From NCBI GenBank assembly GCA_910576815.1, contig CAJTKA010000015.1:13947-77946 (forward strand): a stretch of DNA of 64,000 nt, given 5' to 3'. Origin of the DNA: an uncultured Lachnospiraceae bacterium (lineage in GTDB: Bacteria > Bacillota > Clostridia > Lachnospirales > Lachnospiraceae). Of the stretch, positions 23,101 to 30,787 are shown piece after piece; position 1 is the first letter of the stretch, and each line of letters opens with the position of its first letter. Under the pieces are notes generated by a model. That model had not been told where the DNA came from and did not search any database. It saw only the letters and a program-made list of their open reading frames with translations. The position numbers were made by a program, and so were the translations under genes.

Positions 23101-25301
23101 CCGGCCCGACGATCAAATTTAACGCCAATAAAGCAAAGTTTAATCTGTTCTATCAAAACGGCGGCGTCACTGCAGAGGGAGACCCGATTTCCGTGGTCAC
23201 CGAGATTACGAAACTTGGCGATGTGAAGCTGAAGAAGGCGGTGCTTGAGCCGCTTACGCAAAAAGCGGACGACAGGCTCTTTACGGAGAATTTTGTGATC
23301 GACGATGACGGAACGGATCTTGCAAAAGGGAAGATCGCCATCAAGCGCAGTGCAGGCACTCTGCGCTATACGACGCAGAAGAAGCCTGCGGTGAAGGGAT
23401 ATCTCGTCCTTTACTTTGCGGGTTACGATGACAGTGCGGCCAAAAAAGTAACGGTGACCATGCCGACCTGTACGACGGCGCCTTCCTGGGCGCTTCGGAC
23501 GGCGAAGGGCACTTACCGCGCGGATGTGGGTCCGCAGAATATCAGCTTCGAGCTCTTTGATAAGAAGTCAAAGACGAAGGAGCAGGTAATGCTTGACCAA
23601 AGCTACACGGTAACGCCTGAGGGAGTGAACGAAGTCGTGCTTGGAGAGGAGCAGCCGTCCATCGAGAATGGTTTCATTAAGATGAATTTCGTGCCGGGAC
23701 AGGGCAGTATCAGGCTGACGCTGAAAAATCCTGCATGGGATTTGGATCAGAATGGCAAGGAAAGGACGCTGACTTTCACTTATAATGTTGCCGTCAGCAA
23801 TAATAAGCCTGTCATTAAGCCAGATCAAAACACAGTCACTCTGAATTTAAACTATCCGGAGAAAACGGCGCAGTTCAAGCTGGTATCCAATCTGGGCGGC
23901 GTGGAAATCAATGAGGCGCAGACCTTTGAGCCGAAGATTACAAATGCCAACGCGGATCAGATTCAAAATCTGAAGGTGACCTATGAGAATGGCGTTGGAA
24001 CGGTCAGCATTGAGAGCGGCAAGACGGTCAAAAAGGGAAATTATAAATTTGAATGTTTCCCCAATGGGGATACGGAACTGAAAAAGGCAGTGCTGACGGT
24101 CAAAGTGGCGGATGTGAAACCCGGCGTCAAATTCGGCAAGGGTTCACTGCAGCTTAACGGGGTGGTTTATGCTAACAATAAAGCCGCAAACGATGCTAAC
24201 GCGGATCTCAGTACTTCTGTTCTCGAAGATGATGTGGAGGAGTACCGGGAAGTTTCGCAGCGACCCTTCAAAGTGAGCGGAGTGCCGGAAGGCTATCAGC
24301 TGGCTCCTGTGGGCAGTGGAGACGACAAGACATCGGTCGTTGGTGCAATGCCGACTCGGCCGGATATTGAAAAGTACTTTGACTTTGCGGTCGAGGAGGA
24401 TCCGCTGCATGAGAAGGACGATGTGCTGAAGGTGTCTCTGAAGGAGACACTTGCAAAGGGAACTTACAAATTCAAGCTGACGCCGAGATATGTTAAGGAA
24501 GGCATGAGGATTGTATCTGCGCAAACGGTGGATTTTCAGGTAAAGGTACTGAACGAGAGCAATATTTTCTTGAATGTGACAGCCAAGGGCAAGGTCAATC
24601 TTGTGAACCGCGAAGGCGAGGCGAATGATAAAAACGGGATCCTGTATACGCCTGTCCTAAAGAATATTGTGGGCGAGATCGAAGATGTGAAGATATGGGA
24701 TGGCGGGACGCTGAAAGAGAGCAAATACTTTGATATCAGCCTGATCAAAGAGGGAAAGGATGCGGGTAAATTCTTTGTGACACCGAAGAAGCCCGTGTTG
24801 ACGGAGAAGCCTGACGGTTCTGCGGAATACACCTATCCGCCGCTTGAGAATAATAAACCATATCAGGTTCGCATCTGGGTGAAGGTTAAGGGCTATGCCG
24901 GGAAGGCAGATACTACGGATGGCGGTGTGCTCTCGAAGTCGGTTCAGATCAAAGCGGCGCAGGTTTTGCCGAAAGTAACGCTTAGCAGATCGAGCATGGA
25001 TGTGTTCCTTTCCACGAAAGACTACAATGCAGACTTCGTGGTGAAACCGAAAGAGGGAACCGTGGGGACGATCGAGGAGATTTACTTCGATGAGAAGGAC
25101 GAGCTTGCAAGGGACAGCTTTGAGCTGATACAAACGCCGCAGGCAGACGGTTCCATGAAGGTGACCGTACATCTGAAGGAGGCAGTCGGCTTTGCCAATG
25201 GAACGGTCAATAACGTGAAATTCTATGTGAAGTATAAAGGACAGGGAACGAACACTCCCGAAAAAGCCACCGGTTTTACCATGAAGATCAAGGTAAACTA
25301 G
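20169..25301 (+). CDS. Giant secreted BspA-like leucine-rich repeat protein with Ig-like domains
   Basis: A 1710-residue protein. The ATG at 20169 directly begins a signal peptide (MRKRRAFAVLLACSLLL, cleavage near VLAAE), with GGTGGAAG upstream; an ATG at 20148 would add seven residues. After an acidic Pro/Glu repeat linker (about 45-140) come at least six LRR_5 units of the BspA type, recognisable as AFKGCTALKGLYLPAGV, AFENCTAMTQINIPKTV and AFKGCYSLKELTLPQSI (about 225-480). The long remainder holds Big_2-like (VITAVGTGGKAKAS) and repeated unassigned beta-rich domains. No LPXTG or SLH anchor is seen. BspA-type proteins serve adhesion or matrix roles. Similar linker design to the preceding gene suggests the two work at the same surface. 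Confidence 0.87.
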   Translation: MRKRRAFAVLLACSLLLSGNSMTVLAAETGVDQPVAATQTEAPETSENTGETGEPGTAQEPGESETPGAAQEPGKSETPGTSQQPGETQAPEESGTPEEAEKPDESETPEDTEKPGESGTPEDGETPEETEDPDVPKADEAAEPVKEQEEPEQAASAVQNYVSRIVTFTDDTGMQVTYDANASTRYRYVVENGVLTAVMISTTVSGNTTEEPAKFTGNVELRQPEEGEKYTSIAASVFSENQEITYVKLPAGLETVGAGAFKGCTALKGLYLPAGVTKIENSAFENCTAMTQINIPKTVSVIGDSAFKGDIRLYLVFMKDVDYSELKSIGAEAFSGCTVLSQLCSHSDFIFPIKLETIGASAFRDCKAIKKVDFSANKNLAAIGAHAFAGCGGLTDLSPGKTLSEIPEGAFSGCNGLVNINFVNGKNMAIGREAFKGCYSLKELTLPQSINRIDEYAFLGCTKLKQVKIDCYNIEIALQAFPADAADLVIVAEEDSSGYVYALRNGIKVPQENAFYRYTVENVDGVLMPIDQDSNKKPLEGIYKFPGGTLWVETETLTGAENNVNTQNNGKGVKSGEVCYIYYTQTPEETKSHTFIASSLRCNGKTMEKKEGKYFFEMPIGGAVITAEFRANTPDNIKGQKVTVEFSNGTPMQDGATDEYGYVGIELKVGQTCRMFLLDEDGNPISAKAAKLSVVGTNSQNVAKVDKNGVITAVGTGGKAKASAVVRAELKGADGYPITINRTVSVKMAEARKIILKASDYDNHFVDITGNTDGIQTASISKTFVLSREQKFKLKANVYDDEEGISRELTWTTSNAKVARLKSDKTAAADPVNEIVVPAGCEGEATITVTAKNSADSEKEKVTQKFVVRVYEPGFRLVRSEITVNPRMEEGAFIELISAYGIGLENAQIKLYEQNTMGTTGDFITTYDELASSDTCKRFRVRPIAGTLENGTYKVRVGVNDVMTNLLPLTIKVKETKPGPTIKFNANKAKFNLFYQNGGVTAEGDPISVVTEITKLGDVKLKKAVLEPLTQKADDRLFTENFVIDDDGTDLAKGKIAIKRSAGTLRYTTQKKPAVKGYLVLYFAGYDDSAAKKVTVTMPTCTTAPSWALRTAKGTYRADVGPQNISFELFDKKSKTKEQVMLDQSYTVTPEGVNEVVLGEEQPSIENGFIKMNFVPGQGSIRLTLKNPAWDLDQNGKERTLTFTYNVAVSNNKPVIKPDQNTVTLNLNYPEKTAQFKLVSNLGGVEINEAQTFEPKITNANADQIQNLKVTYENGVGTVSIESGKTVKKGNYKFECFPNGDTELKKAVLTVKVADVKPGVKFGKGSLQLNGVVYANNKAANDANADLSTSVLEDDVEEYREVSQRPFKVSGVPEGYQLAPVGSGDDKTSVVGAMPTRPDIEKYFDFAVEEDPLHEKDDVLKVSLKETLAKGTYKFKLTPRYVKEGMRIVSAQTVDFQVKVLNESNIFLNVTAKGKVNLVNREGEANDKNGILYTPVLKNIVGEIEDVKIWDGGTLKESKYFDISLIKEGKDAGKFFVTPKKPVLTEKPDGSAEYTYPPLENNKPYQVRIWVKVKGYAGKADTTDGGVLSKSVQIKAAQVLPKVTLSRSSMDVFLSTKDYNADFVVKPKEGTVGTIEEIYFDEKDELARDSFELIQTPQADGSMKVTVHLKEAVGFANGTVNNVKFYVKYKGQGTNTPEKATGFTMKIKVN
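20318..20572 (+). repeat. Degenerate Pro/Glu/Thr repeat linker (EPGESETPG-type)
   Basis: Imperfect repeats such as EPGESETPG, EPGKSETPG and KPGESGTPE encode an acidic wall-spanning linker. The same design appears in the previous gene, but the repeat units differ. Confidence 0.75.
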
Positions 25302-25325
25302 GCAGGCAGTGTACCGAAAAAAAGA

Positions 25326-25361
25326 ACATAAAAAAAGCAGCGGCCGCTGCTTTTTTTATGT
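25326..25361. terminator. Bidirectional terminator, perfect 36-bp palindrome
   Basis: The 36 bases are an exact palindrome of two 18-base arms: a GC-rich centre (GCAGCGGCCGCTGC) flanked by A7 and T7 runs, which gives a U-run in both directions. It serves the giant protein gene from the left and the XRE gene from the right; the XRE stop codon (25356-25358) lies inside it. Confidence 0.93.
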
Positions 25362-25709
25362 TTCCTGATCCGATTGCTTTAGGAATTTAATGTATTTGAG
25401 CAGATCCCGTCTGTTCTGCGGACTCAGTTTCTGAATGTCATAAACGACATCGTGCATGGTGATATCACCTAAATATTTCCCGCTCAGATTGGTGCTGCCG
25501 GGGTAGCCTTCTTCCACGCCGAGCAGATAGTCGATACTGACTTGATAAAAGTTTGCGAGTTTTGTCACTGCCCAGATGGGAATCTCACGATGACCGTTCT
25601 CATAGTTGGAGTAGGATTGCTGCGATACGCCCAGATATTCCGCGACTGTCTTTTGCTTGATATCATTGTCCTCCCGTAAGTCTCTAATGATTGCACGCAG
25701 CTCCTTCAT
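25356..25709 (-). CDS. XRE-family transcriptional regulator
   Basis: A 117-residue protein with a clear N-terminal XRE helix-turn-helix (residues 1-62: IKQKTVAEYLGVSQQSYSNYENG, split around 18-40, and VSIDYLLG). It has a short helical C-terminal part (MHDVVYDIQKLSPQNRRDLLKYIKFLK) that probably dimerises. AAAGGAG lies 14 bases before the ATG, longer than usual. It is divergent from the second glycan operon, and the shared upstream region holds repeated ACAA-N7-TTGT sites, so it probably controls itself and that operon. Confidence 0.9.
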   Translation of the reverse strand: MKELRAIIRDLREDNDIKQKTVAEYLGVSQQSYSNYENGHREIPIWAVTKLANFYQVSIDYLLGVEEGYPGSTNLSGKYLGDITMHDVVYDIQKLSPQNRRDLLKYIKFLKQSDQET

Positions 25710-25733
25710 TTTAATTGCTTAGGCTCCTTTCTG

Positions 25734-25743
25734 CCAACGTTGG
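25734..25743. promoter_or_regulatory. Palindrome CCAACGTTGG in the XRE leader
   Basis: A perfect 10-bp palindrome within the 5' region of the XRE gene. Its AACGTT core matches that of the LacI-type site at 69-78, so cross-regulation is possible but speculative. Confidence 0.3.
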
Positions 25744-25788
25744 AGGCACCCACTCCTCTTATGCTCACCATTCTGTTAGGATTGGCAA

Positions 25789-25882
25789 TTTTGTTGTCAT
25801 AAATCCTAGCACACAACAAAAAGTTGTGGCTGATATTACCCGATAACGAAATATTCAAATCAAAGATACAACAAAACATTGT
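25789..25882. promoter_or_regulatory. Repeated operator-like sites (ACAA-N7-TTGT)
   Basis: Two full sites share the pattern ACAACAAAA followed by TTGT with the same 7-base spacing: 25813-25827 (inside a perfect CACAAC-N5-GTTGTG repeat, 25812-25828) and 25868-25882. A third half-site in reverse orientation, TTTTGTTGT, lies at 25789-25797. They lie between the divergent XRE gene and glycan operon and are the natural targets for the XRE protein. Confidence 0.55.
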
Positions 25883-25902
25883 GAGCGGATGCGGGCATTA
25901 AC

Positions 25903-25931
25903 TTGTGTTTTCCGGAAAAACAAGGTAGAAT
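25903..25931 (+). promoter_or_regulatory. Promoter for the second glycan operon
   Basis: TTGTGT (25903-25908) and TAGAAT (25926-25931) are 17 bases apart and 54 bases before the start codon. It lies about 20 bases downstream of the second ACAA-N7-TTGT site. Confidence 0.55.
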
Positions 25932-25984
25932 GAATAAATAATAAAGAAATAGAGTAGGGAAAATAAAGTTAGAAAAAATATGGG

Positions 25985-27844
25985 ATGGCGGCAGATATGA
26001 ATCAAAAACCTGTGCTTTACCGGTTTGTGAATAGTGTGATCCGAATTGGGCTTGGGGGAATCGTTTTTCTCCTGCTTTTGCACAGCCTTTTCAGTACCTC
26101 TTTTGTGGGCAGGGTGTTTCTTTGGGATGGCAGCGAACAGGAGCGTACGCTCAATATTGTAGACAGCCCCTTGCGTCATCTGTGCATTTTTTTATTCTTT
26201 TCGATATCGCTCTATCTGGTGCGGGGACTGTGGCAGGCGGCGAAAGAGAGGGGCATCCTTCGCTGCGGCGACCGCTGCGGGCGTTTCGTTTTTTGGGGAA
26301 TCCTGGCTGTTGCCTTCGTTGCGGCAGCGGCATTTGTGTTGATGACGCAGCTTGCCCCGGGGTCTGATCCGGCTAAAGTGTTTGCGATTGCCATGCAGTG
26401 GCGGCAGGGAGATTTTTCCGCCTTTTCCGAGGATGCCTATCTGTTCCGTTATCCTTTTCAGTCGGGGATCATCCTTTTCTATTATTTTTTGAGTTTTCCT
26501 TTTGGCATGGATAACTATGTGGCGATCCAGCTTGTAAATGTGGTCTGTCTGGTTTTCATTTACGGCCTGCTGGCAAAGCTGGCGGATTTTTTCTGGCAGG
26601 GGAAGGGGCTGCGGAACGTAGTGTGCTTGGGACTGCTGATCTGGACACCGCTTGCTTTTTATGTGACTTATCTCTATGGCATCCTGCCGGGGATGGCGCT
26701 GTCTCTGGGAGCGGTCTGGTTTGCGGCATGCTACCTTTCTAAGAGGCGCTATTGTTATATTGTGTTTTCTTCTCTCTGTATGGGGTTTGCCACGGTGATC
26801 AAGATGAACTGTCTCATTTATCTGGTTGCGATCGCCTGCTTTTTGGGGTATGACATTGTGGAGCAGTTGCTTTTGTCAAAGGATGCAAGTGTACCGAAAA
26901 AACAAAGACAAAAAAACGGATTAGTATCCTTGATTTTTATTCTGGCGTTGATTCTCGGCGTTGCTCTTTGTAATGGGAGCAGTAACCGTATCGTAGAGCG
27001 AATCACGGGGCAGGAGCTGACCGAGGGGATTCCCATGATCGCCTGGGTAGCGATGGGCTTGCAGGAGGCGCCCCTGGGACCCGGCGGATACAATGGTTAT
27101 ATCAGCGATGTTTTTACGCAAGCCGGTTATGACAGCGAGATGGCGGCGGAAGCTTCCGTGGTGGAAGTACAAAAAAGGCTGGAATGGATGATAGAAAATC
27201 CTCTGAAAGACGGACTGCCTTTTTTGGCAGCTAAGACAGCTTTCCAGTGGAACGATCCCACCTTTATCTGCCTGGACCGCACGAAGGGCAGACAGGCGGC
27301 AGTGACTGTGCCGGCGCCTGTTCAGAGCCTGATCGACGGCAGTGGGAGCGTAAAGCTTTCCGTTTTATTAAATGATATGCAGACATTGATTTGGCTGGGG
27401 GTATTGCTCTATCTCCTCTTTCGATGGAACAGCGGGAATCTCTATGAGTTGATGGGGGCAGTGATCTTTTTGGGCGGCTGGCTCTTTCATCTGTTCTGGG
27501 AATCCAGTGCATCCTATACGATTCCCTATTTCGTAGTGCTGATTCCCTATGCGGTCTGCGGTATGGCAGAGTGGGCGGCATTTTTGGGGAAATGGGTTAC
27601 CGGTCTGCGGATGGCAGCGCACGGCGGTGAGACGGAAGATGCGTCAGGAACGAGTGGATCGTCTGCAGAAACAGGGCGGAAAAGAAAGATACTGGCGGCG
27701 CTTGCGCTCGGATTTTTCCTGCTTGTTTTTTCCTTTATGCGCACGAACCTCTTTGACAGAACGATTGCCTTAAATGATGATCTGCAGGGAATCGACGCCA
27801 GCGATCAGTTTTATCATCGTATTGTCTGGAAGATGGAGGAGTGA
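25985..27844 (+). CDS. GT-C-like membrane glycosyltransferase
   Basis: A 619-residue protein with about 12 helices. The first large external loop contains APGSDPAKVFAIAMQW and EDAYLFRYPFQSG, a pattern shared by a family of Gram-positive GT-C-like proteins in surface-glycan loci. A hydrophilic stretch near 555-575 (GGETEDASGTSGSSAET) precedes the last helix. The start at 25985 lacks a good ribosome site; an ATG at 25997 is an alternative. First gene of an operon that runs to 35097, overlapping or closely spaced throughout. Confidence 0.72.
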   Translation: MAADMNQKPVLYRFVNSVIRIGLGGIVFLLLLHSLFSTSFVGRVFLWDGSEQERTLNIVDSPLRHLCIFLFFSISLYLVRGLWQAAKERGILRCGDRCGRFVFWGILAVAFVAAAAFVLMTQLAPGSDPAKVFAIAMQWRQGDFSAFSEDAYLFRYPFQSGIILFYYFLSFPFGMDNYVAIQLVNVVCLVFIYGLLAKLADFFWQGKGLRNVVCLGLLIWTPLAFYVTYLYGILPGMALSLGAVWFAACYLSKRRYCYIVFSSLCMGFATVIKMNCLIYLVAIACFLGYDIVEQLLLSKDASVPKKQRQKNGLVSLIFILALILGVALCNGSSNRIVERITGQELTEGIPMIAWVAMGLQEAPLGPGGYNGYISDVFTQAGYDSEMAAEASVVEVQKRLEWMIENPLKDGLPFLAAKTAFQWNDPTFICLDRTKGRQAAVTVPAPVQSLIDGSGSVKLSVLLNDMQTLIWLGVLLYLLFRWNSGNLYELMGAVIFLGGWLFHLFWESSASYTIPYFVVLIPYAVCGMAEWAAFLGKWVTGLRMAAHGGETEDASGTSGSSAETGRKRKILAALALGFFLLVFSFMRTNLFDRTIALNDDLQGIDASDQFYHRIVWKMEE

Positions 27845-27871
27845 GCATTGCGCAAGGATGAGGATATGTCG

Positions 27872-28930
27872 ATGGAAAAGATTGTGTTTGTCATCCCCAA
27901 CATGACGGGCGGCGGGACGGAACGAGTCATATCGTTGCTTTCCGGTGAATATGTAAAGCGGGGGATCCGGGTAGCCGTTATGCAGTTTGCGGGTTACGAA
28001 CATGCTTACGAGCTGGATGAGCGGGTGGAGGATTTTGCGGTGGCCGAGCAGTCGAAAGGGAATCCCCTGATCTGGGGCAGGCGGATTCTGGCTATGCGCA
28101 GATACTTTAAGAAAAATCCCAATTGTCATATTTTTGCGTTCTGCGTGATGGGCGCAGTGTTTTCCGTGATTGCAACGTTTGGAATGAAAAGACGTCTCTT
28201 GGTGGCGGAGCGCAACAGCCCTGACAGCTGTAATGTAAAAAAACTTCGTAACTGGGCATATCGTCATGCGGAAGTGATCACCTTTCAGACAGAGGACGGA
28301 ATCTCCTATTTTCCACAGGATATTGGCAGGAAAGCAGTAGTCATCCCCAATCCCATTGATGCGGATATCCCCGCACGTTTTGAGGGGGAACGGACGAAAA
28401 GGATCGTGACGGTAGGGAGACTTCACAAACAGAAAAATCAGGCATTGCTCCTGGAAGCTTTTGCGGATTTTGGTAAGCGCTGCGCGGACTATCAGCTCCA
28501 TATTTACGGGGAGGGAGAATTGGAGGAAAAGTTGAAAAATCGCGCGCGGGAATTGGGCATTGAAAAAGATGTAGTATGGCACGGTTTTTCAAAGCGGGTC
28601 AAGGAGGAAATCGTAGATAGTCGGATGTTTGTGTTGTCTTCGGATTTTGAAGGGATTTCCAATTCCATGCTGGAAGCGCTTGCCATGGGGATTCCTACGA
28701 TTTCTACAGATTGCCCGATTGGCGGGGCGCGGGTCTATATGGAGGAGGATGTGAGCGGGCTGCTGGTGCCGGTGGGGGACCGTAAGGCGCTGGCGGAGGC
28801 GATGATTCGGGTAGCGGAAGATGATGCGCTTGCGGACAGACTTTCCGTCGGTGGTGCGAAACTGAAAGACAAGTATTCTACGGGCAGTATTGCGATGCGT
28901 TTTTTGGAGGCGGCAGGGATTCATGTGTAA
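27872..28930 (+). CDS. Family 4 glycosyltransferase (GT-B)
   Basis: A 352-residue retaining glycosyltransferase. FVIPNMTGGGTERVI gives the acceptor-side Gly-rich loop; RIVTVGRLHKQKNQ and LHIYGEGELEEKL mark the donor domain; and DFEGISNSMLEALAMG provides the E-x7-E motif for nucleotide-sugar binding. It transfers a hexose from an activated sugar in the cytoplasm. The frame opens at a TTG (27848), but the ATG at 27872, eight bases after GAGG, starts exactly at the fold. Its stop overlaps the next gene's start. Confidence 0.9.
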   Translation: MEKIVFVIPNMTGGGTERVISLLSGEYVKRGIRVAVMQFAGYEHAYELDERVEDFAVAEQSKGNPLIWGRRILAMRRYFKKNPNCHIFAFCVMGAVFSVIATFGMKRRLLVAERNSPDSCNVKKLRNWAYRHAEVITFQTEDGISYFPQDIGRKAVVIPNPIDADIPARFEGERTKRIVTVGRLHKQKNQALLLEAFADFGKRCADYQLHIYGEGELEEKLKNRARELGIEKDVVWHGFSKRVKEEIVDSRMFVLSSDFEGISNSMLEALAMGIPTISTDCPIGGARVYMEEDVSGLLVPVGDRKALAEAMIRVAEDDALADRLSVGGAKLKDKYSTGSIAMRFLEAAGIHV

Positions 28931-29804
28931 ACTGACGATTTTAACCCCAACCTACAACAGGGCAGCCTATCTGCCAAGGCTATATGAGAGCCTGCGGGCG
29001 CAGACGAACAGGGATTTTCTCTGGCTGGTGGTAGATGACGGCAGCGAAGATGAGACAAAAGAACTGATTGCGTCCTACGGGGATGGGGTGATAGAGATAC
29101 GGTATATAGATCAAAAAAATGCGGGGAAGCACACTGCCTTAAATCGCGGCATCCATGAGATCGAGACGGAGCTCACTTTCATCGTGGACAGTGACGATTA
29201 CCTTCCCGAGAACGCAGTTGAGACGATCCTGCGATATCATGAAAAGTATAAAGCTACGCCGAATCTATGCGGCTATAGTTTTCTGCGCTGTCACGGAGAC
29301 GGCAGGGTAAATACCGCCTATTTTCCCACGGAGGAACTGATCGGTACTTACGCCGGAGTGCGGATCAACGGGGGGATTGGCGGTGACAAGGCGGAAGTTT
29401 TCTATACGCAGCTGTTAAAGCAGTACCCGTTTCCGGCATTTCCTGACGAAAAGTTCCTGCCGGAAGATGTGGTGTGGATGCAGATTTCCGGTCCTTATGA
29501 GATGGTGCATATCAATGAAAACGTTTATTTCTGCGATTATCTGGAGGGCGGTCTGACAAATTCGGGAAAAAGGATGAAGATTCATTCGCCGCATGGGATG
29601 ACGCTGCGGGCAAAAATTTATTTAAGCGATCCGATCGTGTGTAAAAAAGTGAAACTGAAAATGATGCTGCTCTATCAGATCTATGGCAGGTTTGCGCGCA
29701 TACCCGCAAAACGATTGAAAGCGGAGGTTGGGGAGCGCGCGCTGTGGTATATCTGCAAGGGACCGGCATTTTTCTTCTATCTGGCATGGAAACTTGCTTT
29801 TTAG
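28923..29804 (+). CDS. Family 2 glycosyltransferase
   Basis: A 293-residue GT-A enzyme of the EpsJ/WcaA kind: LTILTPTYNRAAYLPRLYES, WLVVDDGSEDET, and the metal motif FIVDSDDYLP. It has no membrane helix. The ATG at 28923 overlaps the previous gene by 8 bases and follows AGGG. It probably adds one residue to the lipid-linked repeat on the cytoplasmic side. Confidence 0.9.
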   Translation: MCKLTILTPTYNRAAYLPRLYESLRAQTNRDFLWLVVDDGSEDETKELIASYGDGVIEIRYIDQKNAGKHTALNRGIHEIETELTFIVDSDDYLPENAVETILRYHEKYKATPNLCGYSFLRCHGDGRVNTAYFPTEELIGTYAGVRINGGIGGDKAEVFYTQLLKQYPFPAFPDEKFLPEDVVWMQISGPYEMVHINENVYFCDYLEGGLTNSGKRMKIHSPHGMTLRAKIYLSDPIVCKKVKLKMMLLYQIYGRFARIPAKRLKAEVGERALWYICKGPAFFFYLAWKLAF

Positions 29805-29820
29805 AGACTGTCAGGGTAAA

Positions 29821-30771
29821 ATGAAACATATGGAAACATTACGGGCAGCCTTTTGCTTTGACCAAAATTTAACAGCTCAGGTGCAGGTGGCGGTGACGTC
29901 CCTGCTCACGGCATTTATCGGAGAAGATGTTCAGCTGGAGGTTCACTGCGTCTGCACAAAGGAAGCATCTGCCGTGGAAGAATCGCTTGTCGGGCTGATG
30001 AAAAAGATCGACGGGACAGCGAAACTTGTGATGCACTGCGTGGAGAATCTCTATGCGGATGCCTATGAGGTGCGGGGAATCTCCGCAGGCGCCTATCTTC
30101 GGCTGCTTTTGCACCGTGTCCTGCCTGATATTGATAAGGTATTGTATCTGGATGTGGACATCCTGGTGCGGGAAAGTCTTTTGCCGCTGTGGAAGACCGA
30201 CCTGGAAAGTAACTTGCTGGCAGCGGTCAAAGGACCTGTGAACCTCTCAGATAAATGGGAGTGGAACAGCGAGCGTCCTTATTGGAAGCTGCTTACGGGA
30301 ATGCAGGGCAGTTATATCAATTCCGGCGTACTGTTACTCAATCTGGCACAGATCCGCAGGCAGCAGATCGACAGACAGTGGGAAAAGCTGGCGGAACAAA
30401 AGCTCTACTATCAGGATCAGGATATCTTAAATATCACCTGTCGGGGGAAGATGATCTATCTGCCGCCAAAGTATAACAGCCTGGCCTATCTGTCTGCGGA
30501 GGATTATCGGCAGATGGTGGCGGAAGACATTTTTACGGAAAACGAGAGTGTGCAGGCGCAAGAACATGCCGCTATTCTTCACTATGCGGGGGACAAGCCT
30601 TGGAATCGCTATGATACCAATCAGGGGTCGGTCTGGTGGGATTTCGTAAACGGGTATTCCGAACTTGCCGCCCTCTTTGACGAAAAGAAGGCGAGACGCA
30701 ATCATGGGCCGACGGTGGTGCAGCGGATCATGCGTAAAATACAGAAAATATTAAGCAGGGAAAAAATATAG
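29821..30771 (+). CDS. Family 8 glycosyltransferase
   Basis: A 316-residue retaining transferase of the galactosyl/glucosyltransferase family. It has the N-terminal AFCFDQNLTAQVQVAVTSLL, the metal DxD in VLYLDVDILV (111-113), YINSGVLLLNL, and the C-terminal HYAGDKPW motif that also binds metal and donor phosphate. AGGG precedes the ATG at 29821; the open frame extends upstream into the previous gene. Members use UDP-glucose or UDP-galactose and typically decorate LPS core or adhesins. Confidence 0.9.
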   Translation: MKHMETLRAAFCFDQNLTAQVQVAVTSLLTAFIGEDVQLEVHCVCTKEASAVEESLVGLMKKIDGTAKLVMHCVENLYADAYEVRGISAGAYLRLLLHRVLPDIDKVLYLDVDILVRESLLPLWKTDLESNLLAAVKGPVNLSDKWEWNSERPYWKLLTGMQGSYINSGVLLLNLAQIRRQQIDRQWEKLAEQKLYYQDQDILNITCRGKMIYLPPKYNSLAYLSAEDYRQMVAEDIFTENESVQAQEHAAILHYAGDKPWNRYDTNQGSVWWDFVNGYSELAALFDEKKARRNHGPTVVQRIMRKIQKILSREKI

Positions 30772-30787
30772 GAAGCGGGAGAAAAAT

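Noticed and set aside
22629..23261. 210-codon minus-strand open frame in the BspA-like gene
   Set aside because: Antisense shadow with no ribosome site; the plus-strand frame is continuous for 5.1 kb.
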